From the NCBI RefSeq assembly GCF_014649775.1, contig NZ_BMTR01000021.1, positions 1 to 64,000 on the forward strand: DNA of 64,000 bases. Reading direction: 5' to 3'. The notes beneath the pieces are model-generated. The model saw nothing but the letters and a program-made list of their open reading frames with translations, did not search any database and was not told the origin of the DNA. Position 1 is the first letter of the stretch. Each line of letters opens with the position of its first letter. Below, in pieces: positions 1-7,821 of the stretch. This stretch comes from Streptomyces longisporoflavus. Lineage in GTDB: Bacteria > Actinomycetota > Actinomycetes > Streptomycetales > Streptomycetaceae. Both the position numbers and the translations under genes were made by a program.

Positions 1-263
1 CCGGCGCCTGGTACACGTACGAGGGCGACCAGCTCGGCCAGGGCAAGGAGAACGCCCGTAACTTCCTGAAGGACAACCCCGATCTCGCCAACGAGATCGA
101 GAAGAAGATCAAGGAGAAGCTGGGCGTCGGCGTGAAGCCGGCGGAGGAGCCTGCCGCCGAGCCGGGCAAGGACGCGGCGGGTGCGGCCGAGGACGCCGCC
201 AAGACGGTGCCCGCACCGGCCGCCAAGGCCACCAAGCCCAAGGCCGCCGCGGCCAAGAGCTGA
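1..263 (+). CDS. recA: RecA recombinase, C-terminal part (5' end outside window)
   Basis: The reading frame enters at base 3 and runs 86 codons to TGA at 261-263. It begins with the RecA C-terminal core (a GAWYTYEG segment followed by GQGKENARNFLKDNP and an IEKKIKEKLGV helix). It then passes into an Ala/Pro/Lys-rich tail ending AAAAKS, which is usual for Streptomyces RecA. RecA forms filaments on single-stranded DNA, promotes strand exchange and triggers LexA self-cleavage; lexA lies about 41 kb downstream. The ATPase core and any promoter or LexA box lie upstream of the window. recX begins three bases after the stop, so the two are almost certainly cotranscribed. Confidence 0.95.
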   Translation, partial: GAWYTYEGDQLGQGKENARNFLKDNPDLANEIEKKIKEKLGVGVKPAEEPAAEPGKDAAGAAEDAAKTVPAPAAKATKPKAAAAKS

Positions 264-266
264 TCC

Positions 267-1016
267 ATGACGCGGCGCACGGACTGGGCGGACATCACTC
301 CTGAGCAGCACCGCACCGACCCCGCGGGCCGAGGCTTCGCGGACGGTGCGGATCAGGGCGGCGCCGACCGGGCCGATGACGGCACCGGCTTCCGCGGGGG
401 CGGCGGCCGGAGGGGCCGCCGGCGGCGTGGTGGTTTCGGTGAAGGCCGGGGTGACGGGACGCAGGACAGCGGCCCCCTTTCCTCGTCGAGGGCCGAGAAG
501 GGGGAGTCGCCGACGGGGGATCCGGGTGAGCGGGCACGGGCGATCTGCCTGCGACTGCTCACCGGGACCCCGCGCACGCGCAAGCAGCTGGCGGACGCGT
601 TGCGCAAGCGGGAGATCCCGGACGACGTGGCGGACGAAGTACTGACCCGCTTCGAAGAGGTCGGCCTGATCAACGACGGTGCCTTCGCGGGCGCGTGGGT
701 GGAGTCCCGGCACCACGGCCGGGGTCTGGCCCGACGAGCGCTCGCACAGGAGCTGCGTACGAAGGGCGTGGACGCCGTGCTGATCGAGGAGGCCGTCGGG
801 CAGCTGGACTCGGAGCAGGAAGAGGCGACCGCACGCGAGCTGGTCGCCCGCAAGCTCCGTGCCACGCGGGGCCTCGACCGCGACAAGCGGCTGCGCCGCC
901 TCGCGGGCATGCTCGCCCGCAAGGGCTACTCGGAAGGCCTGGCACTCCGGATCGTCCGGCAGGCGCTCGAGGAAGAGGGCGAGGACGCGGGGGACTTGGG
1001 GTACGACGGAGGATGA
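267..1016 (+). CDS. recX: Regulatory protein RecX
   Basis: This 249-residue protein starts at the ATG three bases after the recA stop. RecX binds RecA filaments and limits their growth, so it tempers recombination and the SOS response in the cytoplasm. Residues from about 89 onward form the RecX helical repeats: a segment with TRKQLADALRKREIP, then FEEVGLINDGAFAGAWVESR, then GRGLARRALAQELRTKGV. The first 88 residues are a poorly conserved, charged Gly/Arg-rich extension (GGGGRRGRRRRGG near residues 44-56), so the protein is longer than the roughly 150-residue E. coli form, as is common in actinomycetes. The tight recA-recX linkage supports the call. A long opposite-strand frame here is a shadow. 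Confidence 0.93.
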   Translation: MTRRTDWADITPEQHRTDPAGRGFADGADQGGADRADDGTGFRGGGGRRGRRRRGGFGEGRGDGTQDSGPLSSSRAEKGESPTGDPGERARAICLRLLTGTPRTRKQLADALRKREIPDDVADEVLTRFEEVGLINDGAFAGAWVESRHHGRGLARRALAQELRTKGVDAVLIEEAVGQLDSEQEEATARELVARKLRATRGLDRDKRLRRLAGMLARKGYSEGLALRIVRQALEEEGEDAGDLGYDGG

Positions 1017-1405
1017 GCTGACCAGGGCCCTCGCGGGGGTGGGGCCCGGGTCCGGGCCGGGAGCGCGGTGCGAACCGCGACCCGGCCCTTTGGCGTTCTG
1101 TGGGGGTGGGCGTGCTGGGGGGGTGCCGCGGGCTCAGGGGTGATGTGGGCGTGTCGCTGGGTGCACATCGCCCCGGCAAAGCCCCGCGGCAGCTCCACCC
1201 CGGTGGTTCCACCCCGGCCAGCCCCGCCCCCGCAGCCCCCTCCGCGAGTCCGCCCCGTAAAGCAGCTTCGCGCATCCCACCTGCTTCGCAGCCGGCCCTC
1301 AGCGCCCCCGACTCTCCCTTAACGCTCCCCCGGCTTACCCTCAACTCCCCTTCCATTCCCGCAAGGTGGGGTTAACCCCCCGCTGAAGACGCCGGGTCAC
1401 CGCAC
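1017..1405. other. Intergenic region after recX, no gene seen
   Basis: About 390 very GC-rich bases separate recX from the operator ahead of the next gene. The short open frames here have shadow-like composition and no convincing ribosome binding site. I see no long perfect hairpin that would clearly end recA-recX transcription. Confidence 0.6.
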
Positions 1406-1435
1406 TGCACAGGGACCTGTGCACAGACGACTGTG
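1406..1435. promoter_or_regulatory. Two overlapping inverted repeats, likely operator of the ArsR-like gene
   Basis: Bases 1406-1413 (TGCACAGG) and 1416-1423 (CCTGTGCA) are a perfect 8-bp inverted repeat with a 2-base centre. It overlaps a second one, CACAG (1422-1426) and CTGTG (1431-1435), spaced by four bases. They end six bases before the ATG of the winged-helix gene at 1441, so a repressor bound here would cover its transcription or translation start. Autoregulation is inferred from position and symmetry. Confidence 0.6.
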
Positions 1436-1440
1436 TACGC

Positions 1441-2100
1441 ATGGCAAAGGAACCCGGCACGACGGACGGCGCCCCCGAGGAGTTGAGCGACCTCCGTACC
1501 CTCAAGGCGCTTGCGCAGCCCCGGCGCCAGCAGATGCTGCAGCACCTCACCGCGCACGGCCCGGCCACCTCCGCGACGCTCGCGAGGGCACTCGGCCTGA
1601 ACACCGGCGCAACCAGCTACCATCTGCGCGAGCTCGCCCGCTACGGCTTCGTCGAGGAGACCGGGGACGCGGGCCACGGACGTGAACGCTGGTGGCGTGC
1701 GATCCCCGGCGACCGGCGCTTCCCGCCGCGCAGCAAACAGAGCGCCGAGACGCGGCTCGTCATGGACGAGCTGAACCACCTCTCGTACGCAGCTGACCTG
1801 AAGCTTTTCGAGCAGCTGCAACGAGAGGGCGGTGCCGGACCCGGCGAATGGGCCGACGCGTTCCCGTACTCGCGCGGCACGATCCGGCTGACGCTCCCCG
1901 AACTCCGCGAGTTCTTCGAGGAGTACATCGCCCTGCTCAACCGCTACAAGCGCCCCGAAGCAGAAACCCCGGCAGACGCCCGCACCGTGCTCACACGGCT
2001 CCTCGCCTTCCCGGCGCCCGAGCCGACCGATGACCCCACAGCACCCGCAATGACGACGAGCCCGCCCGCCCCCTCCTCCGAACCAGAGGCGACCCCATGA
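1441..2100 (+). CDS. Winged helix-turn-helix (ArsR-like) transcriptional regulator
   Basis: This 219-residue cytoplasmic protein has an N-terminal winged helix at about residues 15-85: LRTLKALAQPRRQQMLQHL, then a recognition region around TGATSYHLRELARYGFVEE, then a wing with RERWWRAIPGD. The C-terminal half is helical and charged, followed by a Pro/Ala/Thr-rich tail. The helical half is probably for dimerisation or ligand sensing; no metal-binding cysteine motif is present, so a metal sensor role is not supported. The stop codon overlaps the start of the FtsX-type permease (ATGA), giving a translationally coupled pair, so the regulator most likely controls that permease. Inverted repeats just upstream suggest autoregulation. 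I cannot name the signal. Confidence 0.85.
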   Translation: MAKEPGTTDGAPEELSDLRTLKALAQPRRQQMLQHLTAHGPATSATLARALGLNTGATSYHLRELARYGFVEETGDAGHGRERWWRAIPGDRRFPPRSKQSAETRLVMDELNHLSYAADLKLFEQLQREGGAGPGEWADAFPYSRGTIRLTLPELREFFEEYIALLNRYKRPEAETPADARTVLTRLLAFPAPEPTDDPTAPAMTTSPPAPSSEPEATP

Positions 2101-4640
2101 TGCTTCGCTACGCACTGCAGACAGTCCGCGACCGCAAGGGCGGATTCCTCGGCGCCTTTCTGGCACTGATGTGCGCCGCCGCTCTCATCACGGCCTGCGG
2201 CACCCTTCTGGAGACCGGGCTGCGAGGCACCATCAGGACCGAGCGCTACGCCGCGGCCCCCGTGATCGTCTCCGCCGATCAGAACGTCCACAAGACCACC
2301 GTCAAGCACAAGAAGGGCAAGACCAAGGTCAAGCACAAAGCCAAGCCGATCGCCGAGCGGGCCTGGCTGCCGGACGGTGTGGCGGACAAAGTCAGACGAG
2401 TGCCGGGGGTCGGCAAGGTGGTCCCCGAGCTGACGTTCCTCGCCGTGCCGTTGTCCGCCGGGACCGGCGACCTCGCCGACAAACCCTCATACGGCCACGC
2501 CTGGGAGTCGGCCGCGCTGACGCCCTTCCGCCTCGTCGAAGGAGTGGCCCCGCGCGCCACCGGCGACCTCGTCATCGACAGCAGTCTCGCCGAGCGCGCC
2601 CGCCTCGAGCCCGGCGACCGTCTCACGGTCCAGTCGACACAGGCCCCGCGTTCCTACCGCGTCACCGGTGTGGCAGCCCCCGCCCGGGGCGACCTCGCCC
2701 ACCAGACATCCCTCTTCTTCTCCGCCGCAGAGGCCGAACGGCTCGCCGCCCACCCCGGCCGGATCACCACGCTCGGCGTCGTGCCGGCCGAGGGCACCAA
2801 GACGGCTGACCTCAAAGAGGCGGTGACCGACGCCCTCGCCGGTACGAAGGCGAAGGTCAGCACCGGCGACGACCGCGGCCCCGTGGAGTTCCTCGACGCG
2901 GCGGGAGCCCGCGTCAAGCTGGTCAGCATGGGCGGTGCGATGGGCGGCACCTCTCTCCTCGTCGCCGTCCTCGTGGTGGTCGGCACCTTCGCCCTGTCCG
3001 TGCAGCAGCGCCACCGCGAACTCGCCCTGCTCCGCGCCATCGCCGCCACCCCGAAGCAGATCCGGGGCCTCCTCGGCCGCGAGGCCCTGATCGTCGGCGC
3101 GGCAGCAGGCGTCGGCGGCGCGCTCGCCGGGATCCCGCTGGGCGGCTGGCTGCACGGCAAGTTCGTGGACATGGGCGCCGTCCCCGCCACCCTGGAGCGG
3201 ACCGTGAGCGTCTTTCCGCCCTTCGCCGCCGTGGCCGCGACGCTGCTCGGAGCCTGGGCCGCAGCCCGTCTCTCGGCCCGCCGGATCGCCCGTATCCGCC
3301 CGGCCGAGGCACTCGCCGAAGCACGCGTGGAGCGCACCCGCCCGGCGTGGAGCCGCATCATCGCGGGGCTGGTCGCCCTGGCCGGCGGGGCCGTGCTGGT
3401 CGCCGTGCTCAGCGTGCTGCGCACCGAACCGGCGTCGACGCCCGTCACCTTCCTGGCCGTCGTGGTCCTCTCCTGCGCCGTCGCGCTCCTCGGTCCGCTC
3501 CTCGTCAGGGCAGCGGCTGCCGTACTCCGCGGCCCCCTGCGTCTCTCCGGACCCGGCGGCCGCCTCGCGCACGCCAACCTCCGGGGCAACGCCGCCCGGA
3601 TGGCGGCGGCCGTCACCCCGCTCGCCCTGCTCACCGGCATGACCTGCACCGTCCTGTTCGTCCAGCCCACCCTCGGCGACGCGGCCCGCGCCCAGGCACG
3701 CGAGGGTATCCGCGCCGACTGGGTCCTGGCGGCACAGGGGCCCGGCGTCCCGGCCGGGGTCGCGCAGAAGCTGCGTACGACCGAAGGCGTCGAGGCCGCC
3801 ACCGAAGTCGTGCGCACCACCGTGCGCGTAGGACTCGACAAGTACCCGGCGCAGGGTGTCAGCACAGCCGGTCTCACCCGCACCTGGGACCCGGAGGTGA
3901 CCGCTGGATCCCTGAAGGGCTTCGGCAAGGGCGGCGTCGCGGTCAGCGAACTGGCCGCGGACCAGCTCGGCCTGAAGCCCGGCAGCACTCTGAAGCTCAC
4001 GCTCGGCGACGGCACGAAGACCGCGCTCAGGGTCCGTGCCGTGTACGCGCGCGGGCTCGGGTTCGGAGATCTGACCATGGCGCACGACCTGGTCGCCCGC
4101 CACGTCGACAACCCGCTCGCCGCCACCGTCCTGATCAAGAGCGACCGTACACAGGCACAACTCGCGGCAGGCGTCGAGAAGTTCCCCGGCGTGCGAGTGC
4201 TCGCCCCGGCCGCCGCCGACAACCTCCAGGCCGAGCGCCAGGAGGCGAACGCCGAGGTGAACTACCTGGCCATGGGCCTCATCCTGGCCTTCACCGCGAT
4301 CGCCGTCGTCAACACCCTGGCCATGTCGGTCTCCGAGCGCATCCGCGAGTTCGCGATGCTGCGTCTGGCGGGCGCGAGCCGCCGACAGGTCCTCGGCATG
4401 CTGCGCACCGAGGCGCTGTCCGTCCTGCTCATCGGCACGGCCATCGGCAGCGGCATCGCGCTCGCCGTCCTGACCGCCTTCAGTGTCGGCATGACGGGCA
4501 GCGCCGCGCCTTCGGTCACTCCCTTGGTGTACGTCTCCGTGGTGGCCGTCGCGGCACTGCTCGCCCTCACGGCGACCGCGCTGCCGGGCCGCGTAGCCCT
4601 GAAGCCGCGTCCCGTCACGGTGGCCACGGCCAAGGAGTAA
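2097..4640 (+). CDS. FtsX-type ABC transporter permease (MacB-like), no adjacent ATPase
   Basis: This 847-residue membrane protein may begin at either of two consecutive ATG codons (2097 or 2100). It has the duplicated FtsX/MacB permease layout: an N-terminal membrane segment (about residues 18-38), a large extracytoplasmic domain, and a cluster of membrane helices from about residue 280. A second extracytoplasmic domain follows, with a final helix group ending near the C terminus. The signature RELALLRAIAATPKQIRGLLGREAL occurs in the first half, with its counterpart REFAMLRLAGASRRQVLGMLRTEAL in the second. The first outer loop holds an unusual Lys-rich stretch (HKTTVKHKKGKTKVKHKAK). Such permeases normally pair with a LolD/MacB-type ATPase encoded next door. 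None is present here, so it must borrow one or act differently. It is coupled to the upstream regulator. Confidence 0.88.
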   Translation: MMLRYALQTVRDRKGGFLGAFLALMCAAALITACGTLLETGLRGTIRTERYAAAPVIVSADQNVHKTTVKHKKGKTKVKHKAKPIAERAWLPDGVADKVRRVPGVGKVVPELTFLAVPLSAGTGDLADKPSYGHAWESAALTPFRLVEGVAPRATGDLVIDSSLAERARLEPGDRLTVQSTQAPRSYRVTGVAAPARGDLAHQTSLFFSAAEAERLAAHPGRITTLGVVPAEGTKTADLKEAVTDALAGTKAKVSTGDDRGPVEFLDAAGARVKLVSMGGAMGGTSLLVAVLVVVGTFALSVQQRHRELALLRAIAATPKQIRGLLGREALIVGAAAGVGGALAGIPLGGWLHGKFVDMGAVPATLERTVSVFPPFAAVAATLLGAWAAARLSARRIARIRPAEALAEARVERTRPAWSRIIAGLVALAGGAVLVAVLSVLRTEPASTPVTFLAVVVLSCAVALLGPLLVRAAAAVLRGPLRLSGPGGRLAHANLRGNAARMAAAVTPLALLTGMTCTVLFVQPTLGDAARAQAREGIRADWVLAAQGPGVPAGVAQKLRTTEGVEAATEVVRTTVRVGLDKYPAQGVSTAGLTRTWDPEVTAGSLKGFGKGGVAVSELAADQLGLKPGSTLKLTLGDGTKTALRVRAVYARGLGFGDLTMAHDLVARHVDNPLAATVLIKSDRTQAQLAAGVEKFPGVRVLAPAAADNLQAERQEANAEVNYLAMGLILAFTAIAVVNTLAMSVSERIREFAMLRLAGASRRQVLGMLRTEALSVLLIGTAIGSGIALAVLTAFSVGMTGSAAPSVTPLVYVSVVAVAALLALTATALPGRVALKPRPVTVATAKE

Positions 4641-4656
4641 GCGGCGCTACGCAATG

Positions 4657-4694
4657 GTGGGCGCCCCTTACCGGACCCGGTAAGGGGCGCCCAC
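4657..4694. terminator. Perfect 18-bp inverted repeat between convergent genes
   Basis: Bases 4657-4674 and 4677-4694 are exact reverse complements (18 bp each, outer sequence GTGGGCGCCCC), separated by only two bases. The repeat starts 17 bases after the permease stop and ends before the stop of the opposing rhodanese gene, so it can work as a bidirectional terminator. It lacks a T-run, as is usual in Streptomyces. Confidence 0.85.
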
Positions 4695-4727
4695 GCGCGC
4701 GTACTCACCTCGCGTGACATGCGCTAC

Positions 4728-5162
4728 TCATCCCGCGACAGGAAGCCCGGCCGCCTTCCACGCCTGGAACCCGCCGATGAGGTCGGTGGCGTGCCGCAGC
4801 CCCAACTGCCGCAAGGACACGGCAGCGAGGCTCGACGCGTACCCCTCGTTGCAGATCACGACCACCCGCAGGTCATGGCTGACGGCCTCCGCGGCACGGT
4901 GACTGCCCTGCGGATCCAGGCGCCACTCGAGCTCGTTGCGCTCGACGACGAGGGCGCCCGGGATCAGACCGTCACGCTCGCGCAGGGCCGCGTACCGGAT
5001 GTCGACCAGCAGCCCTCCCGCGGCGGCAACGTCGCGCGCTTCGTGCGGGGTGACGCGGTCGAGGTCGAGCCGCACACGCTCGAGCAACTCGTCGATGCCT
5101 ACGGGAGGCTCGTCTGCGGAGCGGGCTTCTACGGAGAGGGCTTCTACGGAGTGCTCGCTCAC
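4728..5162 (-). CDS. Rhodanese-like sulfurtransferase domain protein
   Basis: This 144-residue single-domain rhodanese has the catalytic cysteine at about residue 104 in the loop CNEGYAS, preceded by LRVVVI. The family signature LLVDIRYAALRERDGLIPGALVVERNELEW precedes it and the C-terminal element DLIGGFQAWKAAGLPV follows. Rhodaneses carry a persulfide on this cysteine and move sulfane sulfur to acceptors in the cytoplasm. The GTG start overlaps the TGA of the upstream cysteine dioxygenase gene (GTGA) and has GGAGG in front. The two are therefore translationally coupled in one sulfur-metabolism operon headed by a cysteine-rich leader peptide. The partner probably handles sulfur released during cysteine breakdown; that is inferred from context. 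Confidence 0.88.
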   Translation of the reverse strand: MSEHSVEALSVEARSADEPPVGIDELLERVRLDLDRVTPHEARDVAAAGGLLVDIRYAALRERDGLIPGALVVERNELEWRLDPQGSHRAAEAVSHDLRVVVICNEGYASSLAAVSLRQLGLRHATDLIGGFQAWKAAGLPVAG

Positions 5163-5746
5163 TGCCAGTCCTCCGGCCGCTCCACGGACTCAAGACGCAG
5201 GAACGGGCCCGTACGACTGTAGCGGCGGATGCGGGGGAGCGGCGGATAGTAGGCGTGCACGGAGATGGCGTGCTCACCCGTCGATTCGTTCAGTACCTCA
5301 TGTACGTGGTTCCGGCCGAACGCCCTGCCCTTGCCGAGTGTCAACTCCCGCTCGCGGTCCACCCCATCGGAGAGCTCAAGGGTCTTCCAGCCGTCGGTGG
5401 GCAGCCGGGCGGCGAGGGAGTTCTCCTTGAGGGTGCCGGCGGCGGTGAGGAAAGCGCCGACCGACTCCGCGTGATCGTGCCAGCCGGTGCCGGTGCCCGG
5501 CGGCCAGCCGATCAGCCAGGCCTCGCTGCCGCCGGGCCCTTCGAGGCGCACCCAGGTGCGCCCCTCGGGGTCGAGCGGCAGCGAGGCGATGAGTTCGGGG
5601 TCGGCGGCGCTGCGGCGCACGAAATCAAGAAGCTCGGCGGCGGTGGGCGCGGACACCGTCGTGGAGGCGTGCGCAGAGGGAACGCCGGAAACACCGGAAA
5701 CGCCGGGAGCGCTGGAAACACTGGGAGCAGAAACAGAGGGAGACAC
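5159..5746 (-). CDS. Cysteine dioxygenase family protein
   Basis: This 195-residue cupin protein carries the iron ligands expected of a type I cysteine dioxygenase: HDH at residues 90-92 (context GTGWHDHAESVGAF) and a distal His in NHVHEVLN at about 147-149. Enzymes of this family oxidise L-cysteine with O2 to cysteine sulfinate in the cytoplasm. The open frame extends further upstream, but that part overlaps a separate leader peptide. The GTG at 5746 is chosen because AGGACGG lies five bases before it. The first 35 residues are Ser/Val/Pro-rich and show short repeats (VSAPSVSSAPGVSGVSGVP). It overlaps the downstream rhodanese by four bases. The upstream cysteine-codon leader suggests control by cysteine supply. 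Confidence 0.88.
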   Translation of the reverse strand: MSPSVSAPSVSSAPGVSGVSGVPSAHASTTVSAPTAAELLDFVRRSAADPELIASLPLDPEGRTWVRLEGPGGSEAWLIGWPPGTGTGWHDHAESVGAFLTAAGTLKENSLAARLPTDGWKTLELSDGVDRERELTLGKGRAFGRNHVHEVLNESTGEHAISVHAYYPPLPRIRRYSRTGPFLRLESVERPEDWQ

Positions 5747-5813
5747 GGCTACCGTCCTGGAAGTTCGCGGAAGAGCGCGCCGAAGAAGAGGGCGCGCGGA
5801 GAGAAAGGCGAAT

Positions 5814-5900
5814 TCAGAAGGACGGACGACACACGCAGCCCGCATAGCGGACGAGGTCCATGTGGACCCGTCGCCACAGGCGCACATCGGTGTCGGTCAC
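5814..5900 (-). CDS. Cysteine-containing leader peptide ahead of cysteine dioxygenase
   Basis: This short frame encodes about 28 residues from a GTG at 5900, or 23 from a second GTG at 5885, ending in TGA at 5816-5814. The C-terminal part reads RLWRRVHMDLVRYAGCVCRPSF, with two cysteine codons separated by one valine codon just before the stop. Streptomyces genomes carry a recurrent family of small peptides of this type (RRVHMDLVR followed by a Cys-rich end) ahead of sulfur genes, usually annotated only as putative leader peptides. It ends 67 bases before the cysteine dioxygenase start and lies in a different role from it. Ribosome stalling at the Cys codons when charged tRNA-Cys is scarce is the inferred mechanism. 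No strong ribosome binding site is visible, so a leaderless start is possible. Confidence 0.8.
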   Translation of the reverse strand: MTDTDVRLWRRVHMDLVRYAGCVCRPSF

Positions 5901-5943
5901 GTTTCGGAGTAGACCATGACGCCGCGAACCGGTCAACTCCTGT

Positions 5944-7596
5944 TCACTGGGTGGTCGGCCGCCCCGCGGAGGCCGTGCTCTCCGCCTTCTCCGTGGCGTC
6001 TGTCCGCTCCGTACGGTCCGTGCGGAGCTTCGGTTCCGGCCCGCCGAGGGCCGCCTCCGCCGCCGTATACAGCTCGGCGGGCCGCACCCCGCCGAGCGCG
6101 GTCACCAGGTGACCGTCGGGGCGGACGAGGAGCACCGAGTGCGCGGGGGCGCCGGGGTAACTCTCCGCGACGAGCAGCTCCGCCGGGAGCGGCAGCGCCG
6201 AGACGGCGGCGGCGAGGCGGGGCATGATCCCCGCCGTCACCCAGTGCCGCCGCTCCCACACCACGGTGCCGGGCGCGACGAGGACGACGAGCAGCTGTGC
6301 CACGCCGAGCCGGTCCCGCAGCCGCACCAAGGAGCCGTCGGGCGCCGTCACCGGCACGTCGACCACGGGCTCGCCCGGCTCCGTGCCCACGACCACCTCG
6401 GACTCGGAGGGCGCGGGCGCCAGCGGCGAGTCCGCGTACGATCCGGGCGCGCCGAGCGGCCCGCGCCCCACGTGGCCGTCGGCGAGAAGCATGTCGTGGC
6501 CGCGCGCCGACCCCGGCACGTACGAACGCAGGCCCCCGCCGCCCCGCAGTATCGGCAGTGACTGGTCGGCCGCGCGCAGCCGTGCGGCGACGCCGGCCCG
6601 CCGCTCGGCCTGATAGCTGTCGAGCAGGGCGTCCCGCGCGCCGTGGTGCCAGGCGAGGGCCAGCTTCCAGGCGAGGTTGTCCGCGTCCCGCAGCCCTTCG
6701 TCGAGCCCGTGCGTGCCGAGCGCTCCGAGGAGATGTGCGGCGTCCCCCGCGAGGAAGGCGCGGCCGGCCCGCCAGCGCCGGGCCAGCCGGTGGTGGACGG
6801 TGTGCACGCCGGTGTCGAGCAGTTCGTACGGAGGTGTGGAGCCCCCGCACCAGCCCGCGAGCGTCTCGCGGATGCGGACCACGAGAGCCTCGGGCGTCAC
6901 GAGGTCGCCGCGTGGCGGCAGCAGCCAGTCGATCCGCCACACCCCGCCGGCGAGCGGACGCCCCGTCACCTCGGCGCCTCCGTGGCGCCACGGAGGCGCT
7001 CGGTGCAACAACGCTTCACCGGGCCGGGGAAGTTCCGTGCGCAGCGCGGCCACGGCGTGTCGTTCGACGGCCGTGCGCCCCGGGAAGCGGATGTCGAGGA
7101 GCTTGCGCACCGTCGAGCGCGGCCCGTCGCAGCCCACCAGATAACTGCCGCGCCACCAGGTGTCCTTGGGCCCGCGCGTGTGGGCGGTCACTCCGCCCGG
7201 GTCCTGCTCCAGGGAGTCGAGCTTGCTCTCCACGGCGATCTTGACGAGGCGCTCTTCGGCGATGGCCGCGCGCAGAGCACCGGTCAGCACGTGCTGGGGC
7301 ACATGGAGCGGGGGCGGCATCTCATCACTGAACGTGATTTCCCGCATCACCTGCTTACGCCGCAGGGACCGCCAGCCGACCCACCGCGCACCGGCGTCCG
7401 CGTCCCCGAACGAGTGACCGACGAGCCGTTCCATGAGGGCTGCCGTGTCGTCCCGCAGAACGGCGGTCCGCGCGGGCCGCTGCTCGTCCTTGCCGGGGCC
7501 TTCATCGAGTACGACGGTGGGTACGGAGTGACGCGCGAGAGCCAGGGCGAGCGTGAGCCCCACGGGGCCCGCGCCGACGACGATCACCGGGTCCAC
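5944..7596 (-). CDS. FAD-dependent aromatic-type monooxygenase
   Basis: This 550-residue protein belongs to the group A flavin monooxygenases (PheA/TfdB type). The N terminus has the dinucleotide fold PVIVVGAGPVGLTLALALAR (GxGxxG). The middle has LVGCDGPRSTVRK, the DG motif. The second FAD motif is GRAFLAGDAAHLLGALGTHGLDEGLRDADNLAWKLALA, which replaces the usual HxxPPxGGQG by LLGALGTHG. A C-terminal thioredoxin-like portion follows, then a charged Arg/Thr/Glu tail. GTG at 7596 is preferred over the longer frame because GGGAGGG precedes it and the flavin fold begins at once. Such enzymes hydroxylate aromatic substrates using NAD(P)H. No pathway partners are adjacent, so the substrate is unknown. 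Confidence 0.87.
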   Translation of the reverse strand: MDPVIVVGAGPVGLTLALALARHSVPTVVLDEGPGKDEQRPARTAVLRDDTAALMERLVGHSFGDADAGARWVGWRSLRRKQVMREITFSDEMPPPLHVPQHVLTGALRAAIAEERLVKIAVESKLDSLEQDPGGVTAHTRGPKDTWWRGSYLVGCDGPRSTVRKLLDIRFPGRTAVERHAVAALRTELPRPGEALLHRAPPWRHGGAEVTGRPLAGGVWRIDWLLPPRGDLVTPEALVVRIRETLAGWCGGSTPPYELLDTGVHTVHHRLARRWRAGRAFLAGDAAHLLGALGTHGLDEGLRDADNLAWKLALAWHHGARDALLDSYQAERRAGVAARLRAADQSLPILRGGGGLRSYVPGSARGHDMLLADGHVGRGPLGAPGSYADSPLAPAPSESEVVVGTEPGEPVVDVPVTAPDGSLVRLRDRLGVAQLLVVLVAPGTVVWERRHWVTAGIMPRLAAAVSALPLPAELLVAESYPGAPAHSVLLVRPDGHLVTALGGVRPAELYTAAEAALGGPEPKLRTDRTERTDATEKAESTASAGRPTTQ

Positions 7597-7735
7597 AGTG
7601 CGTACCCTCCCGCCGCAAGGGCCCGGGAGCATTGGACGTACGTACAGGAACTTACAGTTGGAGCCCGGTGCGCGATCACAGAACGTATGCAACCTATTGC
7701 CGGTGCTTGCGTCAAGTGACGACGTCGTGCGGGTA

Positions 7736-7758
7736 AGCGGCGGCGTCACGCCGCCGCT
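7736..7758. terminator. Perfect 11-bp inverted repeat between two minus-strand genes
   Basis: AGCGGCGGCGT (7736-7746) and ACGCCGCCGCT (7748-7758) are exact complements around one base. It lies downstream of the LuxR-type gene stop at 7822 and upstream of the monooxygenase start at 7596, so it most likely ends transcription of the regulator. An operator role for the monooxygenase cannot be excluded. Confidence 0.6.
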
Positions 7759-7821
7759 CAGCGGGCATCCCCGAGCGGCCCGCCGCCTCCCCCGGCAGCC
7801 GAGAACGATCTTCTTGGACAG

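Noticed and set aside
2487..4160. Long minus-strand frame opposite the FtsX-type permease
   Set aside because: It mirrors third-position GC bias of the real gene, is rich in Gly/Arg/Glu without motifs, and the plus-strand permease is clear.
5747..5887. N-terminal extension of cysteine dioxygenase from 5887
   Set aside because: It has no family similarity, overlaps the leader peptide in another frame, and a GTG with a good ribosome binding site lies at 5746.
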